From Endocalyx cinctus (Eukaryota; Ascomycota; Sordariomycetes; Amphisphaeriales; Apiosporaceae), in the NCBI GenBank assembly GCA_001600455.1, contig BCKC01000002.1:2742171-2806170 (forward strand): DNA of 64,000 bases, in the 5' to 3' direction. The translations under genes were made by a program, and so were the position numbers. The notes beneath the pieces are model-generated. The model saw nothing but the letters and a program-made list of their open reading frames with translations. It made no database searches and was not told the origin of the DNA. Each line of letters starts with the position of its first letter. The stretch's first letter is position 1. This document shows positions 24,707-36,740 of this stretch, one piece after another.

Positions 24707-27700
24707 TTTTCTACTGGTTCCGCTATTAACTTCGTCCACGAGCCGACATTGTATTAAGCATTAATATTTCACCGCAATGTCGTGCTACCAATTTCAAGCG
24801 TGCTTAGCAGTCATCACGATGACTACGGCGTCCCATTCGTCTGACTATTTCTTCTATTTACTAATTTACGCCGAGTGCGTGTCGATGTCACTTCGTTTAC
24901 ATCTGGTTAAACCATCGAATCCGGCGTTTACGGGGAAATGAGTTCTACTCATACCGGTGGAAAAGTTTGACTGCATAGGCATTTCTGCGCGGTTTTGCAT
25001 GTGACCTGCGGGTTGATTATTTTCTCGTATTGCGAATTCAAGGCGATGTCGTTTCGGTTCGGTCAGGTGTTAGGTGGGAGGGGCCGGCAAACCCATACAG
25101 TATACCACGGGTTCTAATTATAAAGAAGAGCCCATATTATGAATGAATGAACTTCAAATCGAAAATTGAGGAGGATGTCGAGCAGAATAAGGGAGCAAGT
25201 TCGAACATCTCGGAATATAGGAGACAAGCCCGACCGAATTATTTTTCCCTTGCCACCCAGACATAAAGACGATGACTTTTAGTTTCTTCGAAGAAAGTAC
25301 ACTTAAGGGTCTGTTGTCTTTTTTTATGTGCTAGTTTTACTTCAAAGCTGAGCATGTTTACATCAAGACATATATATATATACATCCTAATGTCTTGAAT
25401 AGGACAGCAAGGGATGTTCTCAGTTGTGTAAACAGGGAGGGGTCTTAGTGAAGGAGTTTTCTTGATCTGAGTTCGTTGTACATAACTCTATAACTTGACG
25501 CTTTTTTGCGGTTAAGGGATATCAATGGTCGGGTTGAATCTCTAATACTGGAAGCCTAGACGGCATAGATATACATTTAGTCTCTTTTGTGGAATACAGA
25601 TAATCTATTATTTCTTTTCTTTTTCTGTTACTTTGAAGCATTATGAATCCAAGATGAAACTTGACTCTCCAAGGCATAAATAAGTGAGACAGATGACACC
25701 GCTCTCTTTCCTCCTCCCTTGATTGCTAAGTATCTCAATAATAGCATACTCCACACACACTCCCCTATCGTTATAAGAAGGGGGTTGTCGTCGACGTCTC
25801 GCTTCGCTAAAACATAACGAAGGACTTCGGGCAAGAAACACTCATATGTGTAAATTCTTGTTAGACTGTGCATTTATAGAAGATGAAGCGTTCGAAGATC
25901 AAGTCAGAGCCGGGCCTTTGATAGATTCTTCGATCCCGGTCCCTCGTTCTACACGGAGTCATTTTTAGACCCCATTGAATCTAACGGAAGGTTTCTCGAC
26001 ATGTTCGGAGAAAGTTTTCATCAGATGGTGCCTACCGGGCTGCAGAAGTGATACCTACCTAGACAGTAATGATGATGGTAAGAGCCGGACTACTTGCTCC
26101 GGACGCCCACGATAGGGGAGACGGACTAGTTGACTAAATCCACCTCGGAGTATCGTGATGTGATCTTTGATTTTCCGCAGGTAAATAAATGCACCAGTCG
26201 GCCCGAGTGAAGGACAACTAAGCCAAGCAGCGAGAGAGATAAAAAAAGAAGCATTGAGATATATTATATTTTCTTCATAAACTACCCGATGCGCGCAACT
26301 CAAAAATCTGTGATGACAATATAAATTATGCCTCATCAGTCATTATTTTTTTTGTTCTTTTAAAAGTGCCTCCAAGGCAACCGTAGTTGGGTGTACAGGA
26401 ACGCGCTTCTCGGTAAATAACTCGGTAGTCGGCTCTTAGAACCTAATTAAATCAGGTACGCAGTCGTGGATGAATTTTATCGCATTTATTTTACATTGCA
26501 GATCTCAAGCTACGCTCATCCCAAGTTCTCGGCCGAAATATGAATGGTTTTGGCGTATTCACGCGGGCGAGCCACATAATTCAGGTAAACCATCCGGCTG
26601 CCATTGTCCGGAAGCGGACCTTCTCGTAGTATACGGCTTATTGTTGACATCAGTCACCATCGCATCAGATTAGCTGCATTAATCGGCCCGAGATTATTTA
26701 ACATGGACTTCACAGAAGAGTACTTTGGATAGAGCATAGATGCATGGAGACTATGTGCCGTATACTACTTATATACGTATTCCTAGCATAATGCCGTCAA
26801 CGATCGAATGAGGTGTCCTTGCGGTCTTGGGACTACAACACTAGAAAGGTCCAAAGGAGGCTACATATGAGGCTGCTGAGACATGATGACATTCAACTAA
26901 AAATGATACGTTTCGGCTGCTTTTACCGTGGGAGATATCTACGTGAGTTGAGTGTATAGTAGGCTAGAGAAGGGTCTTATGCAATACGGATTTAGGGATT
27001 TTGAGTTTATATAGTGACTTTCCACAAGCAAGACGGGCTACTCACTCAAGTACGTGCAATATCAAGTGTCGATAACCTCTATTATTTACGCGTATATATG
27101 GAAGAATAAAGCCACCGGCTATATAGTATAGACTCGACGAGCACATGATGCGGGCCCAGATCTCTCCGTCGAGAGGACACTGGGGGCAGCAGAACAAGTA
27201 TAAATCGGAACATCAGCGCGGAACATACTGTGTATATCGAGTTTGACTGCCGATGAGGATAAGCTACCAAAGAGACGGCTACCGGGGAAAAACATTGGAA
27301 AAGGAACTACAGCTGAGGATTCAGCTCAGACTTAAACTAATGAATTTTTACGGATTTGAGCATATATTTTCGTCTGTACATAATATGTTGCTATATTTCG
27401 CAAACTATCGATTCATCCGATCTCTGGTAGGCTTCGGATGCATAGCTACACTGTTATATCACAACAATAGATGGGATGCTTAAGGATAACAACTTTTAAA
27501 ACATTCAACTACTAATAATGGTCAGAGTATTTTTGATACTCTATATCTTAAATTTTTGCGATCTGATTATACCTACTTGAAGTCCTTTCAGATTTACAAT
27601 AAAATTTACCATTTTAGACTCCATGATATCCTTTCCGTGTCTTAAAAAAATGATTCACAAGTCTCATAACCCTCTTTTCAACTTGGTTTTTAATGAATTG

Positions 27701-28273
27701 ACTTGTTTCCCAATCTCTGAAGATGCCAACTATCTCTGAAAAATGCTATTAAATCCATATAAAAGAATGTATTATGCTGAGGTTACAACCTTCAAAGCAT
27801 TTCCCCCAGTAACGACAGACTATAGAAACATTTATCCCCACAATTGTATCAAAGCTCTCAGTACCATGTACCAGGAAGAAAATATATTTTCTTTTCTGTC
27901 TTATCTATATGTGTGATGGTATATGCCTGCCTGCGCTATGAAGAAAATAAAGCAATTGATTGGGATATCTCAAGAAAAGAAAAAAAGAGGAGTGTAGAAA
28001 GAAATACACACAAAAAAATATGCCAGTTGGCAAGTAGTAAGTGAACAGGTCAGCCGACATTGTCACCTTCATTCTATCCGACCCATGATGAAGCCCCCCC
28101 CCCCTTTCCCCCCAAAAAATCAAAAACACCGCTCTTCTATACTTTTTGATTAAAAATTTAACGAATGACTTGAAACCGTCGTCTTCCGAGCGTACAGAAA
28201 AATTAGAAACCAGGTTGAGAATGACCAAAGAAAGAAAAAAAAAAAGACGAGACGATGAATGACAACGCCACGC
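24707..28273. other. Intergenic 3.6 kb
   Basis: Tail-to-tail spacer between NUDE and the TDT transporter. It is AT-rich, with (TA)n near 25371-25382, a C10 run at about 28097-28106 and two small GC hairpins (CCGGG...CCCGG near 25905-25940 and CCGGA...TCCGG near 26085-26105). Open frames are short and overlap on both strands. No gene or RNA is recognised. Confidence 0.55.
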
Positions 28274-29736
28274 TTAGTGGTCCTCAACGTCCTCGTCACG
28301 TCCGGGATACATAATATCTTGGATGACAACGGCGCGGATATGGTGGTACAAGACGAAGCAGTACATCAGTAGAAGAGCGATGGAAAGCCCGGTAGCGACC
28401 CATAGGATATTCTCGCTGGCGACCGCATTACCGATAGTGATTGTCGCGAGGATGAAACCGGTGTTAGGGAAGACCATGGCCCACCATCCGAGGTGGAAGT
28501 ACTTGGGCGGCGAGCTGATAACGGCCACGACCGCGATACCAAACCACCACAAAGCGAGGGCCCAGAGAAAGACGCCTGCGACGATGGCGAATGTACGGAG
28601 GATCGGGGCGTCCAAAAATCCGTCGAGCTCTCGGTCGAACTCGTCCGGCAATCCGTTGGCCATTCCAATAAGGGCCAGCGCCGTGAAAGCCGGGGGACCG
28701 ACGTTCATGAACAGACCTGGTCGGTGCTCGCGGTTAGGGAGACCTGTGAGAAACGATTTGTTAGTCGCTGCTGCTTCTTTTGAATGCGTTACATGATTAT
28801 ATAAAAAAAAGGGTTAGGCAACGTACCAGACTGCATCAATCGACCGATCATGTGAGAGTACATCATGAGCGAAACGGAAATACCGAGACCCTGGCAGGTA
28901 AGGCCGCCGATAATGATAGGAACAGCAGAGATCGCGGGCTGGGTCTCGGCGATGACAGACGCGATGGTACCGGAAAGCATGATGGGGAAGATGGGAAGAA
29001 TCCAGGTCGGCATCATGGTCTGAAGACCGAAGCTGTGGGCGGCGAAGACGAAGCTGTACTGGCCGATGGCGACGAGCAGCGCCACGACGACGTATCCCCA
29101 GTAGACGGTTTGGATGGCCCAGATGAGAGCGGCGTCATCGTCGGGGATGGCGTAGCGCTGCGTGCTGGTGATCAGAGTGGCGATGGCGAGGAAGAACGTG
29201 GGGAAGAAGAAGCCTTCGCGGGGGTGGGAGAGCGAGGAGTAGAAGCTGCCGTGGTGGAGGAAGAACCGGGTGAGCATCGCGAAGGACACCAACGAGAATA
29301 TGATAATGTTGACGATGTAGACGAAAAGTCCGATCTCCCTCAGTCCCGGGAACTGATGCGGCTGGGCGAAGATCAGGAGAGACAGGCCACCGGTGCTCAT
29401 GGGCAAGGTAAACCACGCCCACGTAAAGTGCTTCATTCGCGGACGTAGGCCCAGCTTTGGTCGGTTCGGGTCGTTAATATCGACGTGATGGTGGTCGTCG
29501 CCGTGCTCGACGTCTTTGTTGTCGTGCTTCATGTCCTGGGACATGACGGAGCTGGCAGACGATCCAAGTTGCCTTTCGTTGACCTGAGTGCGCTCATCGT
29601 AGCTCCTTTTCTCGTTCATGTTCGGGGACTGATGCATCGAGCCCGTGAGGCTTCTCTCGTCGAGGTGGCTGCCATATCCGTTGACGGGGGTGGTGGAGAA
29701 GCTCTCCCCACCGTATCTGTCGTGCATTCTCTCCAT
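28274..29736 (-). CDS. TDT/SLAC1-family anion transporter, malate (Mae1-like) or sulfite (Ssu1-like) (2 exons)
   Basis: A plasma-membrane transporter of the tellurite-resistance/dicarboxylate transporter family. Exons 29736-28827 and 28743-28274 give 459 residues; the 83-bp intron (GTACGT...CACAG, branch ACTAAC) joins LMQSG to LPNREHRPGLFMNVG. Residues 1-100 form a His/Asp-rich cytosolic tail. The first membrane segment has the family signature HFTWAWFTLPMSTGGLSLL (about 103-121). About ten hydrophobic helices follow, with the conserved block RPGLFMNVGPPAFTALALIG. The start was placed at 29736 (context AAAACCATGG) rather than an upstream in-frame Met at 29826. Family members carry malate and other C4-dicarboxylates, or sulfite; the substrate cannot be decided from sequence. 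The closest remembered annotation style is 'C4-dicarboxylate transporter/malic acid transporter'. Confidence 0.9.
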
Positions 29737-31815
29737 GGTTTTATGTTTTGTGTGTGCGATTTTTTTTTTCTCGAAGCCCCCTGCTGACAACCTCCAGTCT
29801 CCTTCACAAGAGTCACAAAAGTTCAAAAGCTAAAAGAGCGTCGTGTAGAATTCGCGGGGAAAAGAAGCACTATAAGGAAAAGACAAGGACGAAAAGAAAG
29901 GAAATGTGATATGAGAAGAGCCAAAGAACACCATTAAAACGCTAAAAAGAAGTAGGAGAGTGCCGGACTCTATAAGAAATGAAGCGAAGTTAAGGAAAAA
30001 TAAATAGAGAAATTAACACTACCCGCTCGGCAGAGATGAGAATGGAGTCACTTGTTCATCAGGAGATGATAAATGAGATAAATGAGGATATATCTTGGTC
30101 TTTATCAAATGCACTTCTTGGCTTTGCCAAGATGACGAAGATATTTCGGGGTGGTGCTAAAAGTATGCTTGTTTCTTCTTTGTTTCCTCTCGTTGTGTCG
30201 TCGGGCACGGAGCCAAGGGTTAGCCTCAGGCCGGTGGGACGCTTAAAACTATCATAGCTCACTGCTGGGCGATGAGGCTTTGCAAATACACTGCTTGGCT
30301 GGTAATTGGGATCTTCCACTTAGCTCTACGACCGCGCCCAAGATAATTCGACGGGAACCAGACTATTTGACGTCTTGGCGAAGATAGGTCCCAAAAGCCA
30401 ATCCGACCGGGAGTGTTTATAGCTACATCCGCAACAAGGGGGCAAGGGGATGCACGAGATCTCCCTATCTACTGTCACCTTGTCTTTTTACGCTGATCCA
30501 TGAAGACCAAGCCAATAGAATACATATTTGGTAAGGATGGGAGTCCACGACAAAATACTCCCCCACCAACGTCTGAAGGAAAGACGAAAATAGAAGTTGA
30601 CAATGCACTGTATCCATCCCATCTCTACGGCGAGATGGGAAACAGTCTGACTTGCATATGTCAAACAAAGAGCTGTGGAAATCCAATGGGAGTTTAAAAC
30701 GGCCTGTACTGCCAAGGTGTATTGGGCATATCTTGGTGTAGATTCATCCTGGGCAAAGCTTACACGGTTGAGATAACGGCGCCAAACGGATTTTTATTAT
30801 TATTATTTGTTTCTTTTATTGGCAAAGTGATGTACATGTTACAATTACGGAATCACGGAGTAAATAGTAAATATAGATATATTGGACACTTCAACTTCGT
30901 ATATACTGTATGATGCAAGTAATCGGCGTGAAAATAAGAGAGCAACGGGAGGAGGAAACACAATAAACAGCTTCGAAACACGAAGTTGACGAAAGCTGGT
31001 GGAACAAAGCTTCCCAGAGGACCCGCAGACCCGGTAGTTGAAGAGATGCGGCTCGTTGCCCAGGGACCTTGGCGGCCTGGGCAACTCACTCTTGGCGTCG
31101 CTGCTGGGCAGTGGCTTGTCTTACGTTGATGGATACACTGGTGTTGAGCAAATAATAGCTCTTTCATCCGTCGAGTTCGATTTTCACTACTTACTTGGCG
31201 TGTAGTGCTATTCCTACAGCCAAAAAATAGATAAAAATAAAAGGGCCGATTGCATAGGAGCTATTTTAAAAGATTGTTGTTTGTGTAGTTCATAAGAAAT
31301 TCTAGGAGTTTATGGAAAATAATATCAGCGAGAGTGAAAAAATAAAGGGATATGTCAAAGCAATTTGATTTACGAAGATAAGAAAAAATTTTCATTATTT
31401 CTGCCATTTAGGCAGGAAGAAGACGAAGAGAGAGAAAGGGTCAAAAAAAAAAAAAAAAAAGGACCTTGTTGGGCTCGCCAAGCCTATAACAAAATGAGGA
31501 ATAACTTATTGATATATTCACCCATGTTTCCCTAAAGGAGAGAGTGGATAAAGCCAAGTCGTGATTTAAAGGAGCCAACCGGAATGGATAGAAAAATGAA
31601 TAAAATCTAGAAAATGACGACGGACTGCCCGTTTACAACTAAATGACTACACTACCCCATACGCGTATGTCATATCTATACTACACTAAAAAAACCATCG
31701 AGGCTTGTCCAAGCCCTATTCGTAGAAAGGAGGATGATTTGTTTAATGGCAAAAAGGGAGCCAGGCAAATACATTCATCTACTTACTCACTTGCTCCGAA
31801 TCAAGCTGCAACACC

Positions 31816-31849
<34 letters not shown>

Positions 31850-34047
31850 AAAAGAAGAAGAGCAACATGGAGGCTCCATAATACACAGTAAAGAGAAGCC
31901 TTTACGGGTTACACACATATAGGGTCAAGATGATCGAAAGGTCCGTGTAAACGATCAACATCCAAGTAATAATATGTTGTGGCAAACAACGACGGTGAAG
32001 TACGTATGCCCTTTCACATGTCCGATTTCATAAGTCCAGGTCTAAATTGATAAGAAGGCCTGTCGCTTTACGCTCCCTTCACACTGCTTTGACGCCTAAA
32101 CTTACAATGTAATACACTAGATGTTTGGGCATATATGGATAATGTGATATTTTTAATTTTACTCTCTTTCTATAGATATAATAATTTTTTAAACTCTTCT
32201 CCCCCGAACCCTGCTCGTCTTCTTCGTTCTCTGTTCTCTTCGAGAACATGTCCATCGCGAGGAAGATCTAGAAAATATCCACTTCCTTCATTCTCTAACA
32301 GCTGGTGGGCGGCTAACGTCCGTCCAATCGACGATGCCCCTAGATCCGTGTTTGTCTTGTTTCTCTTTTAACTCGGGTAAGTGACCTACTCGCTATAGTT
32401 AGACCTTTATTCGTCCCGGCTTCTCCTGTCTGCTACCACTAGGAAGGGGGAAAAAAGGCCTCAATGCTGGCTTACGGTCCCCACCCCCTTCTTTTCGTCC
32501 CCATGGGCTACAGAGGCCGCGATGAAGGTGTGTGTGTATGCTTAAGTAAGGAGGGAAAAAAAAAGGAGAGACTGGAAAATGTCGCTGTGGAGGATGTTAT
32601 CTTGGCTGTCGATACCTCATTATGCATGCGACCAAGGTATCTATTCGCAGTTAAAACAGTTACCTGCTAAACTGGGAACACCGATAAGCCTTGATGTTTT
32701 ATGTGGTTGATGTTAACTCGATACGCGTATTTCAAATTTCATTCCCTGAGAGCTGACTTTCATTGTTCTTATCGTGATGACAATAGTGATGATAATGACG
32801 ACGAAGAAGATGCCTCGCCGCAGCTGAATAAGACCGAGTGGGTCTGATTCCTCGTAGGGCAGAATTTTGAGATGCTCACGGATCGATATGTTGCCGTATC
32901 TCAGAGTTCCACATCACATGCTAGGAAGCATTTACCTCATCAAATAAAAGTATATTACCTCGCCCCGCGAAGGAGATTGCTCCCCGGGGAGGCTCGATGC
33001 CCGCCCGTCACTTATTGAGTAGTCTGTGCTCACTTCACCTAGCCAACTCGAAGCCAGTGCCTGGAATCGGCGATCAACCGTCAAGACGTCTAATAACGCC
33101 GCTCATAAGGGCCTTAGCCAGCTGTGTCGCACCTGTACCACTTATACGATAAGGCGTAGTTTTGGAGTGGACACTCTTTTTTCTGATCGCTCTTTGTTTT
33201 GCTTTCGGTAAGGGCGTCCGTACGCGCCGTGCGGAAAGGCCGTTTCCACTTCCGCTGGGTTGGAAAGTTGATGATGGTGGTTTACGTTACTTCGATATCA
33301 CCAAAAAAAAGTTTTTTTCTACTTCTTTCCCATTTTTTCCATCATCTAATTACAGTATGACAAGACTCCATCTAGATAAATCATTGTTTGTTTCAGCGGT
33401 GGAGTTAAGATAAGAGTTTCTGGGCACTTATCTATTTATACCTACGCCTACGCGAATGCGTCCAATCCTTACCTTAAAAGGGCGTCAAAGAACAACTTCT
33501 GTAACTCGGTAGCGTCCGTACTGATCTGCACGACCGTCTTCCGGAACACTTGGCGGGAAAAAATTCCGGGCATCAACCAAGCTTTACCATTATTACTTGC
33601 CTAATGTATAATGTAAATCCAGCAGCTTCTTGTTGACCCCCACCCCTTTTCCTTTTTCTCTCTTTTCTGGTAAGGATGAAAAAGAATAAAAAATTTTTCC
33701 TTCTTATCTCCCGGGGTAGACGACGGGAGCTAAAAAAGAATGCCTGTGAATATCTTAAAACAAGGGTAGTTACAAGTATAGGAAGGGGTCGGGAGAAGTC
33801 GGAATAAGAGAAAATAATCAGGTAGGAAAGTTTTTTGTTGAAACCGGGAAATATCATTTTTGTAATTATTTCTTTTCTTGTTCTTCTTTTGAATATGGAG
33901 TCTTCTGTAATTTGCTTTTCCATGCTCGAGAAGGAAAATTCTGTAGAATCATGATGTAGTCATCTTGCCAAGTGTTAATAGAAAGAGTTAATTATGCATA
34001 TGCCGTGTCTGTGTGGCTGTTTTTTTTTTTTTTTATATTACCAGGCA
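29737..34047. other. Intergenic 4.3 kb with the longest homopolymer run in the window
   Basis: AT-rich spacer upstream of the transporter and downstream of the carboxylesterase. It contains A-runs at 31443-31460 and 31816-31844 (29 A) and a T-run at 34020-34034. A GC-richer patch near 30960-31150 contains GGACCTTGGCGGCCTGGGCA-type sequence, but no frame in it is convincing. No gene or RNA is recognised. Confidence 0.55.
31816..31844. repeat. 29-nt poly-A run (longest of many homopolymers)
   Basis: An uninterrupted A29. Other long runs on the + strand: T17 (12281-12297), T18 (16151-16168), A18 (20127-20144), A18 (22431-22448), A18 (31443-31460), T15 (34020-34034), T18 (45220-45237) and A20 (60518-60537). 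They lie between genes or in introns. They may be A-tails of relic insertions or simple slippage products. Confidence 0.8.
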
Positions 34048-35790
34048 CTACGATAGCAACTCCTTGGCCACTTCGGTAGTCATCATAAACGCCATGCCTT
34101 CCTTTCGCCAAGTGTCTTCTTCGACCCAATTCTCTGTAGCGTTGAGTACCATGTTCTTGGGCGAATCTAGATCGTATACCGGCCACTCGGGCAGCAATCT
34201 GTCCTCCGCCCCTCCCGCAGAAACCACCTGGTTTGGGTCTAGGCTGTTCACGAAACCGACGTACGCTTCCCCGATCGCCCTAGCCAACTTGGCGTGGCTG
34301 TCGTACTCCGGACTGGGGCCAAGCTCTCCCGAGATGTTCTGAAAACTGTAGGCGACGTTGAGGAAGTGCTTGACGCCGTCCCATTCGGACCCGTTCCACG
34401 GTCGCTGGTCGAACCGGTAGCTGTACACCGGCATCCCCGCCTCCGTGTACAGCTCCGCCATACGTCTCCTCTGCGAGACCATGACGAGGTCTCCACCGAT
34501 GGCGGCCGCCCGTCGCCACTGCAGGCCGCGAGTCGGGTGGCGGGTGCAGTTGGTGATGGCGTAAGGGGGCGCGTAGCACGGATCGTCCGGGTAGAGCTCG
34601 AGCAGGCGGCGGGCCGTCGGCGGGGTGATGGCGTAGCTGCGCCACGAGAACATGGCCTCGAGGACGTCCTGCTCCGTGTCGACCGGACCCTCGGCTGTGA
34701 TCGCGAACCCTTCGTCCGTGTTCGCGCCCGTCAGGAGCGGCACCCGAACGTACTTCCCCTCGAGCATCTGCCGGCTCGGGTACGCCGTCAGGAAATCGCC
34801 GTCGAGGAGCGGGTTCCAGACGACGGTGGGCTGCGCCGCGAAGAGGGTCGCCGAGTCGACCGCGCGCAGGCACGCGAGCTGGTCGGTCGCGCCCGCGACG
34901 ACGCCGCCGGCGTCCCCGTCCCAGCACCCGACGGCGCGCGTGAGGTTCTCGACCGCGCCGTTGTACCAGCTCAGCGGCTCGACCTGCGCGCCCGTCGGCC
35001 CGCCGCTCTCGAGGATGGCGCCCCGGAAGAGCCCGTCGTCGCGCCCGCCGTGCGCGAACATCTGGTACGCGATGCTCTGGGCGCCGGCGCTCTCGCCCCA
35101 GACGACGACGCGGTCCGGATCGCCGCCGAAAGCCTCGACGTTCTCCCGCACCCACCGCAGCGCCAGCCGCTGGTCGATCAGCCCGGCGTTGCTGGACCCT
35201 TCGGCCAGGACCGCCGCCGTCTGCAGGAACCCCCACATCCCAACCCGGTAGTTCATGCTGACGGCGAGGATCGGCTGCCCGACTTCCTGGCTCACGCGCA
35301 CCACCCCCGAGAGGTTGTACCGCGGGTCGGCCGAGCTGCCGGTGTAGAGCCCGCCGCCGTAGATCCAGACCAGGACGGGTAAGAGTTCTTCCCTTTTTTC
35401 TTTTTCGCCTTCCGTAGACACCGTGCCGGAAGAAGAAGACGATGATGCTGGTCGGATTACGTTGATGGTAAGACAATCTTCCGATAACTCAAAATTTTGC
35501 CCAAACTGCATGCAGCTGTACCCGTACCGCGTCGCGTTCCGGACGCCGTCGAAGGACTCGTTGATCGATTGCGGCCATTTGAACCTCAGCGAGCCGACGG
35601 GCGGCTGGGCGAACGGCATTCCCAGGAAGGCATCTTGGTCCCAATCGGGTAGGTAGACGCCCTCGTACGTGCCGTTGAGAGTGGTGGCGGTCGGCCCCGC
35701 GTTGGCACCTGAGATACTAACTAGCAGTGGCGCGAGAATGCATGAAGGTAGAAGAAGACACTTCCGAGTTAAATTCCTGATAAGAGCCAT
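34048..35790 (-). CDS. Secreted type-B carboxylesterase/lipase
   Basis: A single-exon alpha/beta-hydrolase of the cholinesterase/carboxylesterase family, 580 residues, hydrolysing carboxylic esters. The N-terminus is basic then hydrophobic (MALIRNLTRKCLLLPSCILA, continuing PLLVSISGANA), a probable signal peptide. N-x-S/T sites support secretion. The oxyanion-hole motif is YGGG (144-147). The catalytic triad is Ser234 in GESAG, Glu360 in LTGANTDEGF and probably His475 in GVKHFLNVAYSF. The usual first disulfide region shows CMQFGQNFELSEDCLTINV. The CDS is very GC-rich compared with flanking DNA. A Ser-rich and Glu/Lys-rich insert (about 115-136) sits before LPVLVWIYGGG. The FAD oxidase lies upstream on the same strand, 950 bp away. 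The substrate is unknown. Confidence 0.93.
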   Translation of the reverse strand: MALIRNLTRKCLLLPSCILAPLLVSISGANAGPTATTLNGTYEGVYLPDWDQDAFLGMPFAQPPVGSLRFKWPQSINESFDGVRNATRYGYSCMQFGQNFELSEDCLTINVIRPASSSSSSGTVSTEGEKEKREELLPVLVWIYGGGLYTGSSADPRYNLSGVVRVSQEVGQPILAVSMNYRVGMWGFLQTAAVLAEGSSNAGLIDQRLALRWVRENVEAFGGDPDRVVVWGESAGAQSIAYQMFAHGGRDDGLFRGAILESGGPTGAQVEPLSWYNGAVENLTRAVGCWDGDAGGVVAGATDQLACLRAVDSATLFAAQPTVVWNPLLDGDFLTAYPSRQMLEGKYVRVPLLTGANTDEGFAITAEGPVDTEQDVLEAMFSWRSYAITPPTARRLLELYPDDPCYAPPYAITNCTRHPTRGLQWRRAAAIGGDLVMVSQRRRMAELYTEAGMPVYSYRFDQRPWNGSEWDGVKHFLNVAYSFQNISGELGPSPEYDSHAKLARAIGEAYVGFVNSLDPNQVVSAGGAEDRLLPEWPVYDLDSPKNMVLNATENWVEEDTWRKEGMAFMMTTEVAKELLS

Positions 35791-36740
35791 GGTAAGTAAG
35801 TGAGATGCGACGACAACACATTACTGCACTATCTTCTCCCCCAAAGACCGGTATTGGACTTACAATTTGATGTATCTATGGTTGGCTCTTTATATCTAGA
35901 ATTTATGTACTCTACTAGATTATAATTGCGTGCCTTATTGGAGGAATAATACGACTCAAAGCTGCGTGTCAAGCTCGGCTAGGCCCTTGTACGGGAACCG
36001 GAGTAAATGCGGAGATGTCATCCGGGGTTGGAATGCGGGGTGTTTCCTTTACGAAGAGATTGGGTAGGATATCTGCCTACCTCTAGGTTAAAATGTTTGG
36101 AGTATCTGAATGATTTGTCATCGTTGTATTCATACAGGAAATTAGGAGATACTTTTTTATTTGTATGGTACTTGAAGACATGGAGTAGTTAATTAAAGAT
36201 CGCAACTATTGACCAAGTTTAATTACATAGTCCTACTTGAGCAAATCTTATATGACCCCTTTTCAGCAACCTACCCATTCCTACGAGTAATGTATACTAA
36301 TAGATTACTAACGTTGCTGCTATGATAGAGTGTATGTACGCTCTGACTTACAGCGCCTGTGTTCTCTGCGCTATTATCACTTGTCGTATCCTGCCACGGA
36401 CAACATAACTGACAACTTTGCAACTCATTTGCCAGCCTAATTTAAAACATGATATTCAATAGTTTCTATTAAGATTTATTTGCTTGGTATTTATTGCAAT
36501 ATTCTATTTCTTCTTAGTAGATAAGTAGTTGGATGAAATAAATGGTATATTTGGGGGTAGTCAACTAAACTATGGATTTAGGGGGGGTGATTGTTGCTAG
36601 TGGTTGTAAAAACCCGAGACGCGTGTATTAGAACTCCTCCCTATTAATTACTGAATAACTATACATATATTTACTTAGAAAAAATAACTCCTCATAACAC
36701 GTAGCCATAACATCTTAACTATGGAGGGCGCCAAAGACGC
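35791..36740. other. Intergenic: carboxylesterase promoter and FAD oxidase 3' side
   Basis: AT-rich spacer of 950 bp between two minus-strand genes. Only short frames are present, and no RNA gene or repeat is clear. Confidence 0.6.

Noticed and set aside
28780..29448. 222-codon plus-strand ORF opposite the TDT transporter
   Set aside because: It is a highly charged mirror frame of a membrane protein and lies across its intron.
34280..35476. ORFs of 362 and 398 codons overlapping the carboxylesterase
   Set aside because: They are Arg/Pro/Ala-rich mirror frames caused by high GC3. Only the 580-residue frame has GESAG and a signal peptide.
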